A DNA stretch of 64,000 nt from Actinomycetospora sp. TBRC 11914 (GCF_012933465.1 NZ_JABBND010000001.1:558001-622000), one strand, 5' to 3'; numbered from the stretch's first letter, positions 35,143-44,569 are shown. Made by a program: numbers and translations. Notes: generated by a model from the letters alone, not told the origin.

Positions 35143-38103
35143 TCACTGCGCGCCGGTGGCCGCCCGGTACTGGTTGATGGCGTTGGCCAGGTCCTGCTGG
35201 GCCTTGCCGATGCCCGCGAAGTCGCCCTGCTGCTGGGCGGTCCGCAGCTCGTCGAGCGCCGTGTTCATCGCGGTGACCGACGCGCTGACCTGCGGCGAGG
35301 CCGCGTTCGGGGCCGCCCCGGCGGGGGCCTGGGCGGCGCCCTGCTGGGGTGCGGCCGCGGCCGGGACCTGGGTCTGCGGCACCGCCGCCTGGCCCGGCGT
35401 CGTCGTCGCCGTCCCGGAGGAGCCGAACACCTGGGTGAGGGCCTCCGCCAGCGTCGGCGCGTAGCCGATCTTCCCGCCGAAGCTGACGAGCACCCGGGAC
35501 AGCTGCGGGAACGACGACTCCTGGTTGGACCGCTCGATGTAGACGGGCTCGACGTAGAGCAGCCCGCCCGCGATCGGCAGCGTCAGGAGGTTGCCGTAGA
35601 GCACCTGGGTGCCCTGCTGGCGCAGCAGGTTGAGCTCCGTCGACACCTGCGGCGAGGACAGGAACTGCGTCTGCACCTGCTGCGGGCCCTGGGTCTGGGT
35701 GTCGGTCGGGAGCTGCAGCAGCGTCATGTGCCCGTAGCTGCCCGGGTCCGAGCTCACCGACAGGTAGGCCGAGAGGAACTCGCGGCGCAGGCTCACCAGC
35801 GCCGTCGTCAGCTGGAACTGCGGCGACGTGCTCGCCCCGCGCCGCGGGTCGTCGGCGAGCAGGTAGTACGGGGGCTGCGGGTCGCCCGCCGCGGCCGCGG
35901 CGTCGCTCGTCGGGTCGGACGGGACGTCCCAGAAGGAGACCGTCGAGTAGAACTCGCTCGGGTCGGACACGTGGTAGCGCGTCAGCAGGTCACGTTGGAC
36001 CTTGAAGATCCCCTCCGGGTAGCGGAAGTGCGCCCGCAGGTCCGGCGGGACCGCCGAGATCGGCTTCACCGTGCCCGGGAACGCCTTCTCCCACGTCTGC
36101 AGCACCGGGTCGGTCGGGTCGTTCTCGTAGAGGTCGACCTGCCCGGTGTAGGCGTCGACGGTGGCCTTCACCGAGTTGCGCATGTAGCCCGCGGTCTGCG
36201 GGGCGAGCGTGCCGGTGTTCGCCGAGTCGCGGGTCGCGTCGCCGAGCGAGACCTGCTGCGCGTAGGGGTAGCGCGGCAGCGTCGTGTAGCCGTCGACGAT
36301 GTACTTGATCTGGCCGTCGACGACCGCCGGGTAGACGTCGTTGTCGAGCTCCAGCCACGGCGCGACCTTCTGGACACGCTCCAGCGGGTCGCGGTTGTAC
36401 ATGATCCGCGAGTTGTCGCCGATCGAGGAGTTGAACAGGATGTTCCGCTCGAAGCCGTAGTAGGCGAAGAACGCCAGGCGCGAGAGCGGGTTGGACAGCG
36501 GCACGCCGCCCGGCCCGGTGTAGGTGAACTGCTTGGTGTCGGTGTCGTACTCGCGCGGCGGGGCGCCCGCGTCGGCGCCGACGATCGCGTAGTCGTCGGG
36601 GTTGTTGACGAGCTCGCCGTAGTAGATGCGCGGCTGCTGGAGACCGAACGGTCCCGGGGTGTCGACGTCGGAGACCTGGAACTGCGGGTAGCCGCCCTGC
36701 CCGCCGTTGGAGTCCACCGCGGCGTTCACGGTGTTCGCGGGCGCCGCGATGAAGCCGTTGCCGTGGGTGTAGACGAGGTGGCGGTTGATCCAGTCCTGCT
36801 GGTTGCCCACCAGGTTGTCCGGGTCGATCTCGCGGGAGGCGACCACGTAGTCCTGGGTCTGCCCGCCCAGCGTGTAGCGGTCGACGTCGAGGGTGGGCGC
36901 GAAGCCGTAGAAGTTGCGGCGCTGCTCGAGCTGGGTGAACGTCCGCGACAGCCGGTTCGGGTCGAGCAGGCGGATGTTCGGCACCGTGCCCTGGTCGGTG
37001 GTGATGGCCTGCTGGACCGACGCCGCGCTCTGGTCGGTGGTGCCGGCGTAGGGCTGCACGGTGACGTTCTGCGGGGTGATCCCGAAGGCGTCCCGCGTCG
37101 CCTGGATGTTGCGCCCGATCGACACCGCCTCGCGCTGGTTCGCGTTGGGGCGGACCGAGAACTGCTCGAGCACCGCCGGCCACGCGGCGCCGATGAGCAC
37201 GCTGGAGAGGATCAGCAGCGCGAGCGCGATCGCGGGGATCTGCAGGTTGCGCAGGAACACCGCGGCGAAGAACGCGGCCGCGCAGATCACCGCGATGAGC
37301 AGCAGGATCAGCTTGGCCGGCATCGCGGCGTTGAGGTCGGTGTAGCTCGCGCCGAAGAAGTTGGCGCCGCTGATGGAGGCCTTGCGGTCGGAGAAGAGCA
37401 GCTCGTAGCGGTCGAAGAAGTACGCGATCGCCTTGAGCAGCACGAACGTCCCGGCCAGCACCGCGAGGTGGGCGCGGGCCGCGGTGGCGAGCGAGCCGTT
37501 GCGCCCGGCCAGCCGGATCCCGCCGAAGACGTAGTGCGCGACGAGGGCCGCGAGGAAGCTGATCCCCACGCCCACGAACAGCCACGACAGCACCGAGCGC
37601 CAGAACGGCAGCGCGAAGACGTAGAAGCTGATGTCGTGGCCGAACACCGGGTCGGTGACGTTGAACGGCGTCTGGTGGAGGAAGAGCTGCGTGGTCTCCC
37701 AGTCCCCCTGCGCCGAGAGCGCCGCGATGATCGCGACGAGCAGCGGGATGCCGATCGCGAAGAGCCGCAGGTGGGCCAGGACCACGGTGCGGTAGCGCGC
37801 GACCGGGTCCTCCGGCCCGGCGACGGGCACGAACACCGGCCGGGTCCGGTAGGCGATGTAGAGGTTCAGCGCGATGAGCCCGCCCATGAACACCGCGGCG
37901 ATGACCGCCTGCACGATGCGGGTGACGAGCACCGTCGAGAAGACGCTGCGGAAGCCGACCTCGCCGAACCACGCCCAGTCGACGTAGACGTCGACGAGCC
38001 GGGCCAGGGCGACCAGCACCACGAGGACGACCGCGCCCACGATGAGCAGGGTCTTCGTTCGCCGGGACAGCTGCGGGTTCCCGGTCGCCGGCCGGTTGGC
38101 CAC
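35143..38103 (-). CDS. UPF0182 family large membrane protein
   Basis: A 986-residue protein (Rv3193c counterpart). The first ~330 residues hold about seven transmembrane helices (LLIVGAVVLVVLVALARLVD first), followed by a large extracytoplasmic part rich in Tyr/Gln/Asn with GTHRLV-free but family-typical segments such as WINRHLVYTHGNGFIAAP and ARNILFNSS-like EERNILFNSSIGDNSRIMY. The C-terminal ~110 residues are an Ala/Pro/Gln-rich low-complexity linker ending in a coiled-coil-like segment. Function unknown; conserved in actinobacteria and cyanobacteria. It is oriented with the PDZ protease gene upstream, 155 bp away. Confidence 0.93.
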   Translation of the reverse strand: MANRPATGNPQLSRRTKTLLIVGAVVLVVLVALARLVDVYVDWAWFGEVGFRSVFSTVLVTRIVQAVIAAVFMGGLIALNLYIAYRTRPVFVPVAGPEDPVARYRTVVLAHLRLFAIGIPLLVAIIAALSAQGDWETTQLFLHQTPFNVTDPVFGHDISFYVFALPFWRSVLSWLFVGVGISFLAALVAHYVFGGIRLAGRNGSLATAARAHLAVLAGTFVLLKAIAYFFDRYELLFSDRKASISGANFFGASYTDLNAAMPAKLILLLIAVICAAAFFAAVFLRNLQIPAIALALLILSSVLIGAAWPAVLEQFSVRPNANQREAVSIGRNIQATRDAFGITPQNVTVQPYAGTTDQSAASVQQAITTDQGTVPNIRLLDPNRLSRTFTQLEQRRNFYGFAPTLDVDRYTLGGQTQDYVVASREIDPDNLVGNQQDWINRHLVYTHGNGFIAAPANTVNAAVDSNGGQGGYPQFQVSDVDTPGPFGLQQPRIYYGELVNNPDDYAIVGADAGAPPREYDTDTKQFTYTGPGGVPLSNPLSRLAFFAYYGFERNILFNSSIGDNSRIMYNRDPLERVQKVAPWLELDNDVYPAVVDGQIKYIVDGYTTLPRYPYAQQVSLGDATRDSANTGTLAPQTAGYMRNSVKATVDAYTGQVDLYENDPTDPVLQTWEKAFPGTVKPISAVPPDLRAHFRYPEGIFKVQRDLLTRYHVSDPSEFYSTVSFWDVPSDPTSDAAAAAGDPQPPYYLLADDPRRGASTSPQFQLTTALVSLRREFLSAYLSVSSDPGSYGHMTLLQLPTDTQTQGPQQVQTQFLSSPQVSTELNLLRQQGTQVLYGNLLTLPIAGGLLYVEPVYIERSNQESSFPQLSRVLVSFGGKIGYAPTLAEALTQVFGSSGTATTTPGQAAVPQTQVPAAAAPQQGAAQAPAGAAPNAASPQVSASVTAMNTALDELRTAQQQGDFAGIGKAQQDLANAINQYRAATGAQ

Positions 38104-38258
38104 TGTCGGTCACGCTCCAAGCGGGGACGGGTGGTGCGGGTCGAGGGGGTGCCGAGCGCCGCGGGTGCCGGCCCGGTGGGAGAACTCTACGAACGCCGTG
38201 TGGGTTCCCTGTGCTCCGATGTTCCTCGTGTCGGGTTCTCCGGGCGCCGCGACCCTGG

Positions 38259-39284
38259 TCAGCAGGTCGGCGGCGTCCGACCGGCGGCCAGGTCCTGCAC
38301 GGCCGCCACACCCTCGCGCAGGTCGGACACGCGCGCCAGCACCAGGCCCGACGGCGCGGTGCGCACCGCCTCGGAACAGTTGCCGGCGGGCACCAGGAAC
38401 GCGGTGGCCCCGTCGGCGCGGGCGGCGTCCATCTTGAAGCGGATGCCCCCGATCGGGCCCACCCGGCCGTCGGCGTCGATCGTCCCGGTGCCCGCGACCT
38501 CCTTGCCGCCGGTGAGCTCGCCCGGCGTCAGCTTGTCCACGATCGCGGTCGCGAAGATGAGCCCCGCCGACGGGCCGCCGACGTCCGCGAGGCCGATCTT
38601 GATGGTGGCCGGCGAGACGACCTGCGAGGCCGCGGTGATCCCGAGGTAGCCCTTCGTCGGGTCGCCCGGGCGGGCCGCCGTCGTCACCGTGACGTCGAGG
38701 GTCTGGGCGCCGCGCTGGATCCGGACGGGCACCGGGGTGTTCGGGGGGACCCCGCCGACGGCGTCGACGACGTCCTGCGGCGTCGTCACCGCCCGCCCGC
38801 CGACGGCGAGCAGGCGGTCGCCGGGCTTGAGCAGCGCCGACGACGGCCCGGGGGTGGTCACGTCGCCGACCTCGACCGCCGACGGGTAGCCGAGGTAGCG
38901 CAGGGCCGCGGTCTGGGCGTCGTTCTCGGACTGCGAGAACTGCCGGGTGTTCTCGGCGTCGACCTGCTGGCTGGTCTGCCCGCTGGGGTAGACCTGCTCG
39001 CGCGGCACCACCTCGTGCGAGCCGGTGACCCACATGGCGATCGCGGCGAAGAGGGTCACCTGGCTCGTCACCGCCACGGTCGTCATCCGCAGCTGGCCCG
39101 ACGTCGGGTAGGTCGGCACCGGGCCCGACACGTCGATGATCGGCGTGCCCGACTGGTCGCCCAGCACGTCGAAGGTGGGCCCGTCGCCGAGGGCGACGAA
39201 CGGCACCCGCACCGTGGCGCCGGCGAGCCCCAGGACCGCGGCGAGCACGAGCCCGAGGGCGATCGTCGCGCGCAGTCGGGTCAC
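38259..39284 (-). CDS. PDZ-domain Lon-like secreted serine protease (YlbL family)
   Basis: A 341-residue membrane-anchored protease (Rv3194c counterpart). An N-terminal helix spans ~5-25, a PDZ domain lies at about 130-215 (PGPSSALLKPGDRLLAVGG), and the Lon-type Ser-Lys dyad follows with Ser239 in VGGPSAGLIF and Lys284 in GGIRFKMDAA, 45 residues apart as in Lon. It ends in a Cys residue, and another Cys is in PAGNCSEA, so a disulphide is possible. It should act outside the membrane. A ~128-bp divergent region separates it from the metalloprotease gene. Confidence 0.93.
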   Translation of the reverse strand: MTRLRATIALGLVLAAVLGLAGATVRVPFVALGDGPTFDVLGDQSGTPIIDVSGPVPTYPTSGQLRMTTVAVTSQVTLFAAIAMWVTGSHEVVPREQVYPSGQTSQQVDAENTRQFSQSENDAQTAALRYLGYPSAVEVGDVTTPGPSSALLKPGDRLLAVGGRAVTTPQDVVDAVGGVPPNTPVPVRIQRGAQTLDVTVTTAARPGDPTKGYLGITAASQVVSPATIKIGLADVGGPSAGLIFATAIVDKLTPGELTGGKEVAGTGTIDADGRVGPIGGIRFKMDAARADGATAFLVPAGNCSEAVRTAPSGLVLARVSDLREGVAAVQDLAAGRTPPTC

Positions 39285-39412
39285 GGGCGGGCAGGGTAGT
39301 GATCGACGCTGTGGGGTCCGCGTCCGGTGTTCGCTGAGGGCTTGCCGAGAAGTCGCTGAGCGCCTCCGTCGGGCGGGCGTCGGGAGAGGGTGTCGCGCGT
39401 ACCGTGGGCGGC

Positions 39413-40939
39413 ATGAGTGACCTGCCCTTCGGTTTCGGCCCGTCCGACCCCGACGACTCCCGCCGCGAGGGGTCCTCCGGGTCCGGCGACGGCGGCTCCG
39501 GTTCCGAGGGATCGGGGCACGGCGGCTTCGGGTTCGGCCCGGGCGGCGCCGGCGGCAACCCGTTCGCGGCCTTCGGCGGTGGCGCCGGGGGCCCCGGCGG
39601 GTTCGACCTCGGCCAGCTCGGTCAGATGCTCACCCAGCTCGGGCAGATGCTGTCCTCGAGCGGGGGCCCCGGGGGCGGTGACGGCCCGGTCAACTACAAG
39701 CTGGCCGCGCAGATGGCCCACCAGCAGATCACGGTGAAGGGCGCGCCCACCGCGGAGCAGCGCACCGCCGTCGAGGAGTCGGTGCGGCTGGCCGAGCTGT
39801 GGCTCGACGACGCCACGACGCTGCCCTCCGGCGTCTCCACCGTGACCGTGTGGTCGCCGGACGACTGGGTCGACGCGACCGTGCCGACCTGGCAGCGGCT
39901 GTGCGACCCGGTCGCGCGCCGGGTCGCCAACGCCTGGGTCGAGGGGCTGCCCGGTGAGGCCCGCGAGATGGCGGGCCCGATGCTCGGCATGATCTCGCAG
40001 GTCGGCGGGATGGCGTTCGGCTCACAGCTCGGTTCCGCGCTCGGCCAGCTCGCCGGGGAGGTCCTCACCTCCTCGGACATCGGCCTGCCCCTCGGACCGG
40101 AGGGCACCGCGGCGCTGCTGCCCGACGCCGTCGCCCGGTTCACCGAGGGCCTCGACCGTCCCGCGGGCGAGGTGCTCGTCTTCCTCGCCGCGCGCGAGGC
40201 CGCCCACCACCGCCTCTTCGGCCACGTGCCGTGGCTGCGCCAGCGGCTCCTCGCCACCGTCGAGGAGTTCGCGCACGGCATCACGATCGACACCTCGCGG
40301 ATCGAGGAGCTCGCCCGCGACCTCGACCCGTCCAACCCGGCGGCGATCGAGCAGGCGATGTCCTCGGGGCTCTTCGAGCCGCAGACCACCGAGGCGCAGA
40401 AGGCCGCGCTGACCCGCCTCGAGACGCTGCTGGCCCTCGTCGAGGGCTGGGTCGACCTCGTCGTCGCGCAGGCGGTCGGCGACCGGCTCCCCGGGGCCGA
40501 CGCGCTGCGCGAGAGCATGCGCCGCCGCCGCGCCTCCGGCGGTCCGGCCGAGCAGACCTTCGCGACGCTCGTCGGGCTGGAGCTGCGCCCGCGCCGCCTC
40601 CGCGACGCGTCGGAGCTGTGGCGCCGGCTGGGCGAGGAGCGCGACGTCGACGGGCGCGACGCGGTCTGGGCGCACCCGGACCTGCTGCCCACCGCCGAGG
40701 ACCTCGACGACCCGGCCGCGTTCGTCCGCGGCCGCTCGGCTCTCGGCGAGGAGGGTGGCGACGGCGGGTCGTTCAGCGACCTCGACGACCCGATCGCCCG
40801 CCTCGAGCAGGAGATGCGCGCCGAGAAGGAGTCCGGGACCTCCGCTCCGGACGAGGGCTCGACGGGCACGGCCGAGGGCAAGGGCGGGGGCACGGACGGG
40901 AGCACGGACGACGAGGGGCCGGGCGAGCCGAAGGGCTGA
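39413..40939 (+). CDS. Zinc-dependent metalloprotease-like protein (DUF2342)
   Basis: A 508-residue protein (Rv3195 counterpart). The first ~95 residues are Gly/Ser-rich and disordered, with a short amphipathic FDLGQLGQMLTQLGQML; the folded part follows and includes FLAAREAAHHRLFGHVPWLR, the family's metal-site helix, and LALVEGWVDLVVAQAV. The C-terminal ~50 residues are acidic and Gly-rich. The canonical HExxH is absent, as in the whole family, so protease activity should be treated with caution. ATG 39413 is preferred to GTG 39404. Confidence 0.85.
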   Translation: MSDLPFGFGPSDPDDSRREGSSGSGDGGSGSEGSGHGGFGFGPGGAGGNPFAAFGGGAGGPGGFDLGQLGQMLTQLGQMLSSSGGPGGGDGPVNYKLAAQMAHQQITVKGAPTAEQRTAVEESVRLAELWLDDATTLPSGVSTVTVWSPDDWVDATVPTWQRLCDPVARRVANAWVEGLPGEAREMAGPMLGMISQVGGMAFGSQLGSALGQLAGEVLTSSDIGLPLGPEGTAALLPDAVARFTEGLDRPAGEVLVFLAAREAAHHRLFGHVPWLRQRLLATVEEFAHGITIDTSRIEELARDLDPSNPAAIEQAMSSGLFEPQTTEAQKAALTRLETLLALVEGWVDLVVAQAVGDRLPGADALRESMRRRRASGGPAEQTFATLVGLELRPRRLRDASELWRRLGEERDVDGRDAVWAHPDLLPTAEDLDDPAAFVRGRSALGEEGGDGGSFSDLDDPIARLEQEMRAEKESGTSAPDEGSTGTAEGKGGGTDGSTDDEGPGEPKG

Positions 40940-40968
40940 AGCTGATCCTCGTGATCACGAGCACGTAA

Positions 40969-40996
40969 GGCAGGTCCGGCGGGCCCGGAACCTGCC
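40969..40996. terminator. Bidirectional hairpin between the DUF2342 and M48-type genes
   Basis: GGCAGGT pairs with ACCTGCC, then CCGG with CCGG across a bulge, loop of 5 nt. It lies in the 82-bp convergent gap. Confidence 0.5.
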
Positions 40997-41021
40997 CCAC
41001 GTGCCCCTCACCGGGCAGGCG

Positions 41022-41609
41022 TCACCCGTCGTCGTCCGCGTCCCCGTCCGCCTCGCCGCCGATCTCGAGCCCGGCCCCGGCGGACAGTCCCTCGAGGTAG
41101 CCGATCGCGCGCTCGCTGCGCGGGTAGCGGGCCTCGAGGGCCCGGAACGCCGGGCCGTGGCCGGCCTCGCGCAGGTGGGCGAGCTCGTGGACCAGCACGT
41201 GGTCGAGCACCCAGCCGGGGACGTCGCGGAGCCGCTCGCTGACCCGGATCGTGCCGTCGACGGGCGTGCACGACGCCCACCGGGTCCGCATCGGCCGGGT
41301 CCAGCGCACCGACACGGGGCGGGGCCAGCGGCCGTCGGGACCCACGGCGTCGAGGTGCTCGCGGGCGAGCCGGTCGGCGCGGGAGGCGAGCTCGTCGTCC
41401 CCGGCGCGGCGGCCCGGCCGACGACGCTGCTCCGAGCGCTCCAGCCGCCGCAGCATCTCCTCGACCCAGTGCGCCTCCTGCGCCCGGCTCATCGACGCGG
41501 GCACCGAGACGATCACGGTGTCGCCCTCGCGGCGGGCGTCGACGGTGCGGCGCCGCCGGGCGCTGCGGCGGACCACCACCTCGGGACGCTGCGCTTCCGA
41601 CTCGGCCAC
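41022..41609 (-). CDS. M48/YgjP-type zinc metallopeptidase (SprT-like)
   Basis: A 195-residue YgjP-family protein. The zinc site is HELAHLREAGHGPAFRAL, with the HExxH-type HELAH and the third ligand in GHGPAF; upstream MRTRWASCTPVDGTIRVS is the conserved WGSC-like strand. These proteins are predicted metalloproteases; some partner type I restriction systems, but none is seen here. The start is uncertain: GTG 41609 gives the usual length, TTG 41657 would add 16 residues. The divergent ThiF-like gene starts at 41663, leaving 53 bp for promoters. Confidence 0.85.
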   Translation of the reverse strand: MAESEAQRPEVVVRRSARRRRTVDARREGDTVIVSVPASMSRAQEAHWVEEMLRRLERSEQRRRPGRRAGDDELASRADRLAREHLDAVGPDGRWPRPVSVRWTRPMRTRWASCTPVDGTIRVSERLRDVPGWVLDHVLVHELAHLREAGHGPAFRALEARYPRSERAIGYLEGLSAGAGLEIGGEADGDADDDG

Positions 41610-41662
41610 ATCCGGCACCGTAGGCGAGGGATCCGACAGCCTCCCGGCCGCGTCCAATCCGG

Positions 41663-42649
41663 GTGAGGCCCCTCCCCCGTGACCCCGCCGACCGCCCGGT
41701 GCTGCTCTGGCGTGACGCCGCCACCGCCCAGTTCGGCTCCGACCCCGCCACCGCGCTCATCCTCGCGGGCCTGAGCCCGCCGCTCGCCGCGCTCGTCCGC
41801 GCCCTGGACGCCGGGGTCCCACCGGCCCGCGCCGTCGCCGAGGTGCTCGCGCGGGGCGGCGCGCCGGGAGAGGTCGCCGCCGTGGTGGCCGCGCTCGCCG
41901 GCGCCGGGCTCGTCGCGGCGCCCCGGCCCGCGCCGGGGCCGTCGTACGTGCGGGTGCACGGCGCCGGCCGGTTGGGCACGGCCGTCGCCGTGGCGCTGGC
42001 GGCGGCCGGGGTGGGCCGGGTCGCGGTCCGCGCGCGGTGCGCGGTGGCGCCGGCCGACGTCGGGACCGGGCTGCGCGACGCCGACGTCGGGCGCCCCGCG
42101 CTCGTCGCCGTCGCCGAGGCGCTCGCCCGCACCGCACCCGCCGTCGTCGTGTCGGAGCCCACACGGCGCCGTCCGGACCTCGTCGTCCTCGTCGGTCCGG
42201 CCGCCACCGACCTGGTGCTGGCCGCCCGGCTGTCGGCCCGCCACCAGCCCCACCTCGCGGTCACCGCGCACGGCGGCCGGGGCGTCGTCGGGCCGCTCGT
42301 CCTCCCCGGGCGCGGGTCGTGCCTGCGGTGTGCCGAACGCCACCGCGCCGCGGCGGATCCGGCCTGGCCACGGCTGGCGGCGCAGCTCGCGGGCCGCCCG
42401 GCCGGGGTCGGTCCGACGACCGCCACCGCGGTCGCCGCGCTCGCCGTCGAGCACGTCCTCGCCCACCTCGCGGGGACGCCGACGCTGGTCGACGCGGCCC
42501 TGGAGCTGGACCTCGCCGGCGGCGCCGTCACCCGGCTCGACCGCCCGGCGCACCCGGCCTGTGGTTGCGCGCCTCGCCCGGAGGGGGTGCGCCCTGGACG
42601 AGCCGACGCCGTGGTGCCGGGGGACAATCGACCACGTGTCGTCCGATGA
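41663..42649 (+). CDS. ThiF/E1-like protein with Cys4 zinc site (Rv3196 position)
   Basis: A 328-residue alanine-rich protein. A winged-helix-like N-terminal region (~1-90) is followed by a Rossmann-like segment (VHGAGRLGTAVAVALAAAGVGRVAV, near 100-125) and a likely structural zinc site formed by Cys220 and Cys223 (GSCLRCAE) and Cys300 and Cys302 (PACGCAP). This is the layout of E1-like/TOMM cyclodehydratase partner proteins, but the ATP-binding and catalytic residues of E1 enzymes are not evident. Its end overlaps the aarF start by 14 nt. It lies where Rv3196 sits in mycobacteria; function unknown. Confidence 0.75.
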   Translation: MRPLPRDPADRPVLLWRDAATAQFGSDPATALILAGLSPPLAALVRALDAGVPPARAVAEVLARGGAPGEVAAVVAALAGAGLVAAPRPAPGPSYVRVHGAGRLGTAVAVALAAAGVGRVAVRARCAVAPADVGTGLRDADVGRPALVAVAEALARTAPAVVVSEPTRRRPDLVVLVGPAATDLVLAARLSARHQPHLAVTAHGGRGVVGPLVLPGRGSCLRCAERHRAAADPAWPRLAAQLAGRPAGVGPTTATAVAALAVEHVLAHLAGTPTLVDAALELDLAGGAVTRLDRPAHPACGCAPRPEGVRPGRADAVVPGDNRPRVVR

Positions 42650-43952
42650 CATCCCACGCCGAACGGTCCAGCGCTCCGCGCGGCTGGCGTCGCTCCCCCT
42701 GGGATTCGCGTCGCGCACGGCGGCCGGCTGGGGCAGGCGGCTCGCGGGCGGCGACGCCGGCGAGATCTCCGCCGACGTCGCCCGGCGCGGCGCCGAGCAG
42801 CTCTTCGCCGTGCTCGGCGAGCTCAAGGGCGGCGCCATGAAGTTCGGGCAGGCCCTGTCGGTGTTCGAGGCCGCCGTCCCCGACGAGCTCGCCGAGCCCT
42901 ACCGGGAGGCGCTGACCCGGCTGCAGACCGCGGCGCCCCCGATGCCGGCCGCGCGCACCCACCGGGTGCTCGCCGAGCAGTTCGGCCGCGGCTGGCGTGA
43001 GCGCTTCCGCGAGTTCGACGACACCCCGGCGGCGTCGGCGAGCATCGGGCAGGTGCACCGCGCGGTGTGGGGCGACGGGCGCGAGGTCGCCGTCAAGGTC
43101 CAGTACCCGGGCGCGGAGGAGGCCGTCATGGCCGACCTGCGCCAGCTGCAGCGCTTCGCCCGCCTCATCCAGCCGATGGTCCCGGGCATGGAGATCCGCC
43201 CGCTGCTCCAGGAGCTGCGCGACCGGATGGCCGAGGAGCTCGACTACCGCGACGAGGCCGACGCACAGCGCCAGTTCGCGGCCGCGTTCGAGGGGGACGA
43301 GCACGTCGTCGTGCCCCGGGTGGTCGCGTCCGCGCCGAAGGCGATGGTCTCGGAGTGGATCGAGGGCACGCCGCTCTCGCAGATCATCCGCACCGGCGAG
43401 CCCGAGGAGCGCGACCGCGTCGGGCGGCTGCTCTCGACCTTCCACTTCTCCGCGCCGGCCCGCGTCGGGCTGCTGCACGCCGACCCGCACCCCGGGAACT
43501 TCCAGATCCTCCCCGACGGCCGGCTCTGCGTGATCGACTTCGGGGCGGTCGCGCGGCTGCCCGACGGGCTGCCGGTCGAGCTCGGCCACATGCTCGCGCT
43601 CGCGGTCGACGACCGCTCCGACGAGCTGCTCGAGCTGCTGCGCACGCTGAACTTCGTGCTCCCGGGCACGGACATGTCGCCCGACGAGGCGGCGGCCTAC
43701 CTGGGCCCGCTCGTCGACCCGCTGCGCACCGACAAGTTCCACTTCACCCGCGAGTGGATCCGCGGCCAGGCCGAGCGGCTCGGCGACCTGCGCCGCCCCG
43801 AGTTCGAGACCGGGCGCGGGCTGAACCTGCCGCCGCAGTACCTGCTGATCCACCGGGTCACGCTGGCCTCGGTGGCCGTGCTCTGCCAGCTCGACGCCGA
43901 GGTCCCGATGCGGGCGATCTTCCAGGAGTGGCAGCCCGGCTTCGACGTCTGA
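42636..43952 (+). CDS. AarF/ABC1/UbiB-family atypical kinase
   Basis: A 438-residue ABC1-family protein kinase-like ATPase. The family's KGGAMKFGQALSVF (the KxGQ motif) is near residue 65, the nucleotide-binding ASIGQVHRAVW with AVKVQYPG follows, then EELDYRDEADAQRQF, and the catalytic loop LLHADPHPGNFQI with the metal-binding CVIDFGAV. ABC1 proteins support isoprenoid-quinone or lipid metabolism; in actinobacteria without ubiquinone the role is probably in menaquinone or lipid handling (inferred). GTG 42636 is used. It precedes whiB7 in convergent orientation, the mycobacterial order Rv3197-Rv3197A. Confidence 0.92.
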   Translation: MSSDDIPRRTVQRSARLASLPLGFASRTAAGWGRRLAGGDAGEISADVARRGAEQLFAVLGELKGGAMKFGQALSVFEAAVPDELAEPYREALTRLQTAAPPMPAARTHRVLAEQFGRGWRERFREFDDTPAASASIGQVHRAVWGDGREVAVKVQYPGAEEAVMADLRQLQRFARLIQPMVPGMEIRPLLQELRDRMAEELDYRDEADAQRQFAAAFEGDEHVVVPRVVASAPKAMVSEWIEGTPLSQIIRTGEPEERDRVGRLLSTFHFSAPARVGLLHADPHPGNFQILPDGRLCVIDFGAVARLPDGLPVELGHMLALAVDDRSDELLELLRTLNFVLPGTDMSPDEAAAYLGPLVDPLRTDKFHFTREWIRGQAERLGDLRRPEFETGRGLNLPPQYLLIHRVTLASVAVLCQLDAEVPMRAIFQEWQPGFDV

Positions 43953-43956
43953 GCTG

Positions 43957-44097
43957 CCGGTTCTTAAGCGAAGGGCACCTCCGCTCGGGGAGACCGGCGA
44001 GGGGCGCCCACGGCCAGGACCCGGCCGGGGGCACCGGGTTGCGAGCGAAGGGCACCATCGCTCGATCTGGTCGACCGATGGTGCCCTTCGCTCAGGA
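43957..44097. repeat. Dispersed palindromic repeat, copy A
   Basis: About 140 bp between aarF and whiB7. It contains a left block (GCGAAGGGCACCTCCGCTCG), a middle block with AGGGGCGCCCAC at 44000-44011, and a perfect 18-bp stem (44043-44060 with 44076-44093, GAGCGAAGGGCACCATCG). The same blocks in the same order recur at 51971-52108. It could terminate both convergent genes. Confidence 0.8.
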
Positions 44098-44124
44098 CGG
44101 CCCGGGTCCCGACGACGGCGGGCC

Positions 44125-44442
44125 TCACGCCACGCCGGCCGCCTGCCGCGCGGCGGCGAGCTCGGCGTCCCGGGCGAGGTCGGCCTTGCTCGGCCGGCCC
44201 CGGGGCCGCTTGCGGGCGATGACGGATCCCCGGTCGAGGATCTCGCCGCCCCAGACGCCGGCGAACTCCCGCCGTTCCAGGGCACCGGCCAGGCACCGGC
44301 GGCGGATCGGGCAGGAGCCGCACAGCACCTTCGCCTGCTCGAGGTCGGCGGGGCTGTCGGAGAACCACAGGTCGTCGGTCTCCTCCCGGCAGGGGAGCGG
44401 GACCGACCCGGGTATCTCGGGGGCAGAAGGGACGGGATACAT
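44125..44442 (-). CDS. whiB7: Transcriptional regulator WhiB7
   Basis: A 105-residue iron-sulphur WhiB protein that binds the primary sigma factor and activates intrinsic antibiotic-resistance genes in actinobacteria. The four cluster ligands are Cys18, Cys41, Cys44 and Cys50; GVWGGE at 62-67 is the sigma-contact turn; and RGRPSK at 81-86 is the AT-hook that only WhiB7 carries among WhiB proteins. The ATG at 44442 has AGGAGG about 7 nt upstream. It sits between aarF and uvrD2 as in mycobacteria, and has a ~470-nt leader with attenuation features (separate entries). Confidence 0.97.
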   Translation of the reverse strand: MYPVPSAPEIPGSVPLPCREETDDLWFSDSPADLEQAKVLCGSCPIRRRCLAGALERREFAGVWGGEILDRGSVIARKRPRGRPSKADLARDAELAAARQAAGVA

Positions 44443-44524
44443 GCTCGGACCTCCTACGGCGGGTGTTCGGGGATCACCCGGGAACCGCGGAGTCCTCGTG
44501 CGTCTCGAGGGCCGGAGACGACGA

Positions 44525-44553
44525 AGGCCGCGAACCCGGGGGGTCCGCGGCCT
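44525..44553 (-). terminator. Intrinsic terminator (attenuator) in the whiB7 leader
   Basis: On the minus strand AGGCCGCGGACCC pairs with GGGTTCGCGGCCT, 13 bp with one G-T, loop CCC, followed by TCGTCGTC. It starts 16 nt after the stop of the upstream ORF and ends 82 nt before the whiB7 start. A second copy of GGCCGCG abuts the upstream ORF start (44642-44636) and a second CGCGGCC lies at 44705-44699, so alternative pairings are possible. Confidence 0.8.
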
Positions 44554-44569
44554 GGCGATCGGGGGTGTG

